Assembly (NCBI RefSeq): GCF_900113705.1 | Contig: NZ_FOQI01000019.1 | Coordinates: 26,636 to 90,635, forward strand | Direction of reading: 5' to 3' | Length of the DNA: 64,000 nt | DNA from: Collimonas sp. OK307 | GTDB taxonomy: Bacteria > Pseudomonadota > Gammaproteobacteria > Burkholderiales > Burkholderiaceae_D | Part shown: positions 58,478-64,000 of the stretch, one piece after another | Layout: every line of letters starts with the position of its first letter | Position numbering within the stretch: position 1 is the stretch's first letter | Notes under the pieces: generated by a model | What the model was told of the DNA's origin: nothing | The model's database searches: none | What the model saw: the letters and a program-made list of their open reading frames with translations, nothing else | Program-made: the position numbers and the translations under genes

Positions 58478-60058
58478 ATGGACATCACAGGTGAATCGCT
58501 AATCGGCGCTTCTCATATCAAAGGCGGAGGAACCGCCTTTTTTGCATTCAATCCCGCCACCGCCAGCGAACTGCAACCAGCATTCCATACTGCAGGTACA
58601 GCCGAAGTCGACTGCGCTTGCGAATTGGCTCGGATCGCTTTCGATCCTTATCGGAATACCGATCCGGAGACGCGCGCCCGCTTCCTGGAAAGCATTGCTG
58701 AAAATATCCTGGCTCTAGGCGATCAGCTGATAGAGCGTGCGATGAGTGAAAGCGGTTTGCCGCGCGCCAGGCTGGAAGGCGAACGCGGTCGCACCGTGGG
58801 CCAGCTTAGATTGTTTGCCGAAGTGCTGCGCGAGGGCTCATGGCAGGATGCGCGGATCGACCCGGCAATGCCGGATCGTCAACCTTTGCCGCGCGTCGAT
58901 TTACGCCTGCGCATGATCGCATTGGGACCGGTCGCGGTGTTCGGCGCCAGTAATTTTCCTTTGGCGTTTTCAGTCGCCGGCGGTGATTCCGCTGCGGCGC
59001 TGGCGGCGGGTTGTCCGGTTGTGGTGAAAGCCCATCCAGCCCATCCCGGAACCTCGGAGCTAGTTGGGCGAGCGGTCCAGAAGGCGGTATCGGCAGCAGG
59101 TTTTCCGGAAGGCGTATTTTCGCTGTTGACCGGTATCGGCAACGATCTCGGCATCGAACTGGTGCAACATCCGGCGATACAGGCAGTAGGCTTCACTGGC
59201 TCGCGCCAGGGTGGCCTGGCATTGATGGCGGCCGCCGCCGCGCGCCCGCAACCGATCCCGGTGTATGCTGAAATGAGCAGCATCAATCCGGTATTCCTGT
59301 TGCCGCAGGCGCTGGCCGACAAGGCCGATACGCTGGCCACTGCCTTTGTCGATTCGCTGGTGCTGGGCGTTGGCCAGTTCTGTACCAATCCCGGCCTGGT
59401 GCTGGCATTGCAAGGTCCGGATCTGGAGCGCTTCAGTACGGCCGCCGCGGCGCAACTGGCGCAGCGCAACGCCGCGACCATGCTGACGGCCGGCATTCAT
59501 CATGCGTATCAAAAAGGCGTTGGCCGTCTTGCCGCCAATTCCAGCGTGCGCCAACTCAGTCATGGCGTTGCCAGCGACGCAGCGGGTAGCGGCGTACCGG
59601 CATTGTTCAGCACCAGCGCCCAGGATTTCCTGACAGATCCGCAGTTGTCGGAAGAAATTTTCGGACCGGCATCGTTGTTGGTCGCTTGCCGCGATATGGC
59701 TGAGATGCTTGCGGTTGCAGAACATCTGGAAGGGCAACTGACCGCAACCTTGCAGATGGCCGATGGTGATCACCAGGCCGTGCGCGGCCTGCTGCCGATC
59801 CTGGAGCGGAAGGTTGGACGGATTTTGGCGAACGGCTTTCCGACCGGGGTCGAGGTATCCTATTCCATGGTTCACGGCGGACCGTTCCCGGCCACATCGG
59901 ACAGCCGCGCGACGTCTGTGGGCACGGCTGCGATCCAGCGCTTCTTGCGGCCGGTTTCGTATCAAAACATACCGCAGGATCTGTTGCCCGCAGCGATTCA
60001 AGACAGTAATCCCCTGGCGATCTGGCAGCGTATTAATGGCCGGTTGAGTAACAAATAG
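58478..60058 (+). CDS. 2-oxoglutarate semialdehyde (2,5-dioxovalerate) dehydrogenase
   Basis: A 526-residue aldehyde dehydrogenase. The catalytic cysteine lies in [13 protein letters not shown], the glutamate in [12 protein letters not shown], and the cofactor segment is [17 protein letters not shown]. The [10 protein letters not shown] form and length about 525 are those of NADP-dependent 2-oxoglutarate semialdehyde dehydrogenases. It completes the pentose route by giving 2-oxoglutarate. It starts 57 bp after gguC with TTAGGAAAAGC before the ATG. Confidence 0.9.
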   Translation: MDITGESLIGASHIKGGGTAFFAFNPATASELQPAFHTAGTAEVDCACELARIAFDPYRNTDPETRARFLESIAENILALGDQLIERAMSESGLPRARLEGERGRTVGQLRLFAEVLREGSWQDARIDPAMPDRQPLPRVDLRLRMIALGPVAVFGASNFPLAFSVAGGDSAAALAAGCPVVVKAHPAHPGTSELVGRAVQKAVSAAGFPEGVFSLLTGIGNDLGIELVQHPAIQAVGFTGSRQGGLALMAAAAARPQPIPVYAEMSSINPVFLLPQALADKADTLATAFVDSLVLGVGQFCTNPGLVLALQGPDLERFSTAAAAQLAQRNAATMLTAGIHHAYQKGVGRLAANSSVRQLSHGVASDAAGSGVPALFSTSAQDFLTDPQLSEEIFGPASLLVACRDMAEMLAVAEHLEGQLTATLQMADGDHQAVRGLLPILERKVGRILANGFPTGVEVSYSMVHGGPFPATSDSRATSVGTAAIQRFLRPVSYQNIPQDLLPAAIQDSNPLAIWQRINGRLSNK

Positions 60059-60112
60059 AGTAGCAAGTAAGCTAAGCGAATTTTCTACGCATCACATCGA
60101 ACAGGAGTTGAT

Positions 60113-60904
60113 ATGCCGGTAGTAAACGATATGGCAGAAGCACAGCTGGCGCGTTTCCCCAGCCTGAAAGACAAGAACGTATTCATCACCGGCGGCGGCA
60201 GCGGAATCGGCGCGGCGATTGTCAGCGCGTTTGCGGAGCAGGGCGCGCGCGTGGCTTTCGTCGATATCGAAAAGGAAGCCAGCGAGGCTTTATGTGAAAG
60301 CCTGGCCGAAGCTGGCCTGGTCAAGCCGCTATTCCGCCATTGCGACATCCGCGACATCGCGGCATTGCAGGCAACCATTCAGGGATTGGCGCAAGAGTTA
60401 GGGACATTCGATGTATTGGTCAACAACGCCGCCAACGACCAGCGTCATCAACTGGCGGAAGTGACTGTCGATTACTGGGACGACCGGATCGCCATCAATC
60501 AGCGCCCGATGTTCTTTACCTGCCAGGCAATCGCACCGGGCATGCAAAAAAAAGGCGGCGGATCGATCATCAATCTCAGCTCGATCAGCTGGCATCTGTC
60601 GAACGGCGGTTATCCGGTGTACACCACAGCCAAGGCCGCGGTTGTCGGCCTGACACGCGGCCTGGCGCGCGACCTGGGTCCGCACAACATCCGCGTCAAT
60701 ACCGTTTCGCCGGGATGGGTGATGACCGAAAGGCAGATCGCCTTATGGCTGGATGCCGCAGGCGAAGAAGACATCAAGCGCAACCAGTGCCTGCCCGGAA
60801 AACTGCAACCGTGGCATCTGGCGCGCATGGTCTTGTTCCTGGCCGCGGATGACAGTGCGATGTGCACTGCGCAGGAATTCATTGTTGATGCAGGTTGGGC
60901 CTAA
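60113..60904 (+). CDS. SDR-family sugar 1-dehydrogenase (probable L-arabinose or D-galactose dehydrogenase)
   Basis: A 263-residue short-chain dehydrogenase with cofactor motif TGGGSGIG near residue 26, NNAAN, and catalytic Ser-Tyr-Lys (NLSSISWHL, YTTAK). The sequence resembles xylose/galactose 1-dehydrogenases. It would oxidise the aldose to the lactone, the first step of the pathway. AGGAG precedes the ATG. It is the last gene of the rightward cluster, stopping 4 bp from the convergent cytochrome gene. No lactonase gene is present; the lactone may open spontaneously or by an enzyme encoded elsewhere. Confidence 0.85.
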   Translation: MPVVNDMAEAQLARFPSLKDKNVFITGGGSGIGAAIVSAFAEQGARVAFVDIEKEASEALCESLAEAGLVKPLFRHCDIRDIAALQATIQGLAQELGTFDVLVNNAANDQRHQLAEVTVDYWDDRIAINQRPMFFTCQAIAPGMQKKGGGSIINLSSISWHLSNGGYPVYTTAKAAVVGLTRGLARDLGPHNIRVNTVSPGWVMTERQIALWLDAAGEEDIKRNQCLPGKLQPWHLARMVLFLAADDSAMCTAQEFIVDAGWA

Positions 60905-60908
60905 GCAT

Positions 60909-61736
60909 TCAGCTACGTGCATCTTTAGGCTTGTCACCTAGCGGCCAGTCATGTGATTTTCCGGGATAGACCGGTCGCGGCTGATGGGTGAAAAATTCCG
61001 CTACGTCCACCGCTTCCTGGTCCGTCAGGGTGCCACCTTGGCCCAGCGGCATGTTGTGCTTGACGAACGCCGCAGCAGTGTAAGTACGGGCCATGCCGGC
61101 GCCGTCGTTGAAGGAGTTCGCTCCCCATAGCGGCGGGAAGGTATAGCCGTGTTCGCCGTTTTTCATGCCGGATCCGTCTGCAGCATGACAGCTGGCGCAT
61201 TTGTCCGCATATACCTGTTTGCCATGGTTTGGATCCGCCTTGAGCTTCTGGTCGATCGGTCCGAAACCTCGTCCCTTCACGCTGACGCCAGTTGGCACGC
61301 CGCTCGACAACCACTGCATGTATGCAAGGATATTCGTCATCTCTGTCGATGTATATGGCAGCGGCTTGCCATTCATCGAACGTTCAAAGCAGTCGTTGAT
61401 CCGTTCCTGCAAGGAGATCAGCTTGCCGCTGCGCGAACGGTATTCCGGAAAAACGCCCCATATGCCAACCCAGGGCGAGGCATTCGCCGTGGCGCCGCCA
61501 GCCAGGTGACAATTGGTGCAATTGAGGCCGTTCCCGACATTTTTGGGCAGGCGTTGATGGGTCTCGGTCATCAGTTTCCGGCCTTCCTCAATCGCGACTC
61601 CCCTGGGGCCGGCTGGAATGCTTGATTCCGGTGGTGCCTGCACTTCGTTCGCGGCCGTCTGCGCGCCCGCATCACATACAAGGAAGACGGCTGCGATAAA
61701 AGCCGAAAATCGGTATTTGGGTAATTTGGTTAACAT
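60909..61736 (-). CDS. Diheme cytochrome c, TsdA-like
   Basis: A 275-residue exported protein: signal peptide to about residue 26, heme sites C73-x-x-C76-H77 (CTNCH) and C180-x-x-C183-H184 (CASCH), and a lone C116 in ERINDCFERSMNGKP. The last segment is the place of the axial cysteine ligand of heme 1 in thiosulfate dehydrogenase TsdA, so thiosulfate/tetrathionate chemistry is possible. No tsdB or sox genes are near. It could instead accept electrons from a periplasmic dehydrogenase. It lies 83 bp downstream of the LysR gene on the same strand and may share its transcript. Confidence 0.78.
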   Translation of the reverse strand: MLTKLPKYRFSAFIAAVFLVCDAGAQTAANEVQAPPESSIPAGPRGVAIEEGRKLMTETHQRLPKNVGNGLNCTNCHLAGGATANASPWVGIWGVFPEYRSRSGKLISLQERINDCFERSMNGKPLPYTSTEMTNILAYMQWLSSGVPTGVSVKGRGFGPIDQKLKADPNHGKQVYADKCASCHAADGSGMKNGEHGYTFPPLWGANSFNDGAGMARTYTAAAFVKHNMPLGQGGTLTDQEAVDVAEFFTHQPRPVYPGKSHDWPLGDKPKDARS

Positions 61737-61819
61737 TGGCCATCCCCTTTTTTCTGATTTTTTATTGACTGCACCGGATCACGATGTTTGCCGCCACCAT
61801 CAGCGTTAACGTCAGTACT

Positions 61820-62761
61820 TTAGTAGATTTGCGCCGCGACGTCACGAATCGTTTGCTGCAGGATTTTTGCGCCCGGCGAAAGTATCTGCAAACGCCGGGT
61901 GATGATGCCGAAGCCATCCATCTTGCACGGCAGCTCGATCGGCAATATCGCCAACACATTCACCTGGGCATAGAAGCGCGCCACTTCAGCCGGCATCACG
62001 TGCAGGAAATCAGTCTGCTGCAACAGGCTGCTGATGACCAGGATCGCAGTGGTGTCGACCACGTTGGCGGGCGGCGCCAGGCCATCCTTGTGAAACATCA
62101 TGTCGACCCGGTGGCGCAAGATGCTGCCCTTGGGCGGCAGGATCCAGCCGGCATCGGCGATATCCTTCAGTTGCAGGTTCGTGACATGGCGCAGGGGATG
62201 ATCGACTCGTGCCACGGCGCATACCGGTTCGTCCGATAACTCTTCATATTCGAGATTGCGGTTATCGTCCTGATCCATGATGCGCGCCACCAGGAAATCC
62301 AGCGAGCCGCGCTGCAGCCGTTCCAGCAGGATATTGCTGCTCTCGACCTCGACTCCGATCCGCAGCATCGGCGCCTGTTGCTTGAGCCGTGCGATCGCCG
62401 GCGGCAACAGCACCATGCCGGGCGACAGGATCGCACCGACATTGACTTGTCCCGACAGGCCCGATTTCAGCGCGGTGATGTCGTCGTGCGCATGCGACAA
62501 ACTGGTCAGCGCCATACGCGAATGACGGATCATGGCTTCGCCGTAGATGGTCGGTCGCATGCCGCGCGGCAGCCGCTCGAACAGCTGCACATCCAGCATG
62601 TCTTCGAGATCCTTGAGTTGCTTGGAGGCGGCCGGTTGCGTCATATTGAGCGCTTCCGCCGCACGGTGGATATTACGTTCCTCATCCAGTGCTATCAGCA
62701 AGAGCAGCTGACGGGTTTTCAGGCGCGCACGCAGAAACCAGTTGGTGTCGTTGGTAGGCAT
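61820..62761 (-). CDS. LysR-type regulator, GbpR-like
   Basis: A 313-residue LysR-type regulator. The helix-turn-helix is in residues about 16-75 (RNIHRAAEALNMTQPAASKQLKDLE), followed by an effector-binding domain. Sequence type and position next to ChvE-GguABC genes resemble GbpR, which controls chvE in Agrobacterium in response to sugars. The gene is divergent from the second porin gene; a shared split motif upstream of that porin and of chvE is a candidate binding site. Autoregulation from the same 246-bp region is likely (inference). Confidence 0.88.
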   Translation of the reverse strand: MPTNDTNWFLRARLKTRQLLLLIALDEERNIHRAAEALNMTQPAASKQLKDLEDMLDVQLFERLPRGMRPTIYGEAMIRHSRMALTSLSHAHDDITALKSGLSGQVNVGAILSPGMVLLPPAIARLKQQAPMLRIGVEVESSNILLERLQRGSLDFLVARIMDQDDNRNLEYEELSDEPVCAVARVDHPLRHVTNLQLKDIADAGWILPPKGSILRHRVDMMFHKDGLAPPANVVDTTAILVISSLLQQTDFLHVMPAEVARFYAQVNVLAILPIELPCKMDGFGIITRRLQILSPGAKILQQTIRDVAAQIY

Positions 62762-62868
62762 TGTTGTCTCGATAGTTGATTTTTTATACGCCGCTTGCTG
62801 ACCTCACTAATTTCGCCAGCGTAGTGAAGCTCATCAAAATGATACCAAATACAGTATTGATGTGGCGT

Positions 62869-62894
62869 AAAAATTCATTGGATCGATATCACTG
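62869..62894 (+). promoter_or_regulatory. Split motif AAAAATTCATT-N5-GATATCACTG (porin copy)
   Basis: Both blocks and the 5-base spacing are identical to the copy upstream of chvE. Here it lies 114 bp before the porin ATG and 108 bp before the LysR start, in a 246-bp divergent region with no other gene. ATTG and CAAT flank the site symmetrically. Confidence 0.6.
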
Positions 62895-63007
62895 CAATCC
62901 TTACTATGAGCCCACATTCACGCTGGCCTGGCGCCGTCAAGCTTGCTTAGCCAAGGGAGGCAGTCCTGCAGTGGGTGAATCCATAATAATTTCAAGGAGA
63001 CGTATAC

Positions 63008-64000
63008 ATGATTCTTTCCCAAACTCTCGGCGCGCCTTCGCGGTCGCTGGCAGCTATCGCAGTAGTCGGCCTGTTCAGCCTGGCCGCCGGTGCTGCGCAA
63101 GCACAGACCAATGTCACTATCTATGGCCGGGTTGACGCCGGCGTCGATTATCAAACCAATGTTGCGCTGAAAGACGCCAAAGGCAATCTGACCGGACAAA
63201 CTGGCAGCAAGCTGGGGGCATCGGGTAATCAGTGGGGTACCAGCATGATCGGCTTCAAGGGCACTGAAGATCTGGGTGGCGGATTGGGCGCCTTCTTCTT
63301 GCTGGAATCCGGTTTTGACGCCACCAACGGCAGCACCAACGGTAGCGCCTTGTTCAATCGGCGTTCTTATGTCGGCCTGAACGGTAGCGCCGGTTCGATC
63401 AAATTCGGCAAAAACCTGTTTATCGTCAACGACGTCTGGAATCTCGACCCTACCGGCCAGCAATTCATGAGTACGCAGAATCTGGTCAAGGGCCGCAACT
63501 GGCCGGGCGCCAATAACGTCATCGAATACCAGACACCAACCTGGGGCGGCTTTAACGCCACGGTGCAAACCAGTCTGGGCGAACAGGCCGGTTCCACCAA
63601 AAATGGACGCAGCGACGGCATTTCGCTGGTGTACACCACCGGCGGCCTCGAACTGCGCGCCATCTATGACGTTATCCGCGATGCCAACGGCCGTTATACC
63701 GACGTCTACACGGCTTCCAAGGATCTGATTGTGGGCGGCACCTTCACCGTGGACCAGTTGAAAATGTTCGCCGGATACGAGAATGTCTCGGCCCCGGATA
63801 CCGCGTCGCCCAGCGCTCCGGACAAGATTAATCATTACTGGATCGGCGCCAACTACGTGCTGACACCGGCATGGACATTGATCGGTGCTGCGTTCCACGC
63901 CAAGCTCAATCACGACGCGGGAAGCGCCAGCCTGTTCATGGTCGGCGCCAATTACAACCTGTCGAAACGGACTTTGCTGTATGCGGCGGTTGGCACGATG
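63008..64000 (+). CDS. Outer-membrane porin (partial, runs off window)
   Basis: 331 residues of a Gram-negative general porin; the C-terminus is beyond the right edge. A signal peptide ends in GAAQA, followed by QTNVTIYGRVDAGVDYQTN. The landmark SMIGFKGTEDLGGGLGAFFLLESGFD is visible in the first 100 residues, and FNRRSYVGLNGSAGSIKFGKN follows. It differs from the porin at 49.8 kb and is therefore a second paralogue. AAGGAG precedes the ATG. The shared upstream motif suggests it admits sugars used by the neighbouring pathway. Confidence 0.93.
   Translation, partial: MILSQTLGAPSRSLAAIAVVGLFSLAAGAAQAQTNVTIYGRVDAGVDYQTNVALKDAKGNLTGQTGSKLGASGNQWGTSMIGFKGTEDLGGGLGAFFLLESGFDATNGSTNGSALFNRRSYVGLNGSAGSIKFGKNLFIVNDVWNLDPTGQQFMSTQNLVKGRNWPGANNVIEYQTPTWGGFNATVQTSLGEQAGSTKNGRSDGISLVYTTGGLELRAIYDVIRDANGRYTDVYTASKDLIVGGTFTVDQLKMFAGYENVSAPDTASPSAPDKINHYWIGANYVLTPAWTLIGAAFHAKLNHDAGSASLFMVGANYNLSKRTLLYAAVGTM

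Overview
The window looks like a chromosomal segment from a beta-proteobacterium of the order Burkholderiales, most likely family Oxalobacteraceae (Collimonas-like). This is inferred from gene order (dapC-dapD-pilU-arsC-like-dapE-prmB; smc-zipA-ligA), Burkholderia/Bordetella-type porins and a moderately high GC content. No tRNA, rRNA, CRISPR array, IS element or phage gene was seen. The first gene (MgtC/DUF4010) and the last (a porin) run off the window.

Region 1 (about 1-23.4 kb) is a low-oxygen/stress island. It carries an Fnr-type regulator with four candidate cluster cysteines and seven FNR boxes (TTGAT-N4-ATCAA type, five of them perfect) in front of nearly every transcription unit. The units are: universal stress proteins plus an MgtC-like protein; a K+ channel leading an operon of beta-CASP RNase, AMP/thymidine phosphorylase, PRPP-synthetase homologue and Pat-like acetyltransferase; a three-BON protein; a DksA-like protein and tandem UspA; an acyl-CoA synthetase; MaoC-Pta plus acetate kinase; a Cyc2-like fused cytochrome-porin, a diheme cytochrome and a HiPIP; a phasin plus alcohol dehydrogenase; and an NRAMP-related transporter followed by a VIT-family protein. 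The layout recalls the low-oxygen-activated (lxa) locus of Burkholderia cenocepacia. The Cyc2-cytochrome-HiPIP trio and the RNase-phosphorylase-PRPP trio are the most unusual parts.

Region 2 (23.5-48.1 kb) is housekeeping: polyphosphate kinase, a polar amino acid (cystine-type) ABC importer lacking a local ATPase, a DUF2520 protein, an ABC-F ATPase, prmB, the lysine/DAP genes dapE, dapD and dapC with pilU among them, then smc-zipA-ligA-galU, def, a CPA2 antiporter and rpiA. Short palindromic repeats sit in several gaps.

Region 3 (48.3-64 kb) handles small molecules and sugars. A YahK-like alcohol dehydrogenase and a porin precede a ChvE-GguA-GguB sugar ABC importer. The importer is followed by a non-phosphorylative (Weimberg-type) pentose pathway: an IlvD/Edd-family aldonate dehydratase, a GguC/AraD1-type enzyme, 2-oxoglutarate semialdehyde dehydrogenase and an SDR sugar dehydrogenase. 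Convergent to it lie a TsdA-like diheme cytochrome and a GbpR-like LysR regulator, and a second porin closes the window. A split motif, AAAAATTCATT-N5-GATATCACTG, occurs upstream of both chvE and this last porin and suggests co-regulation.
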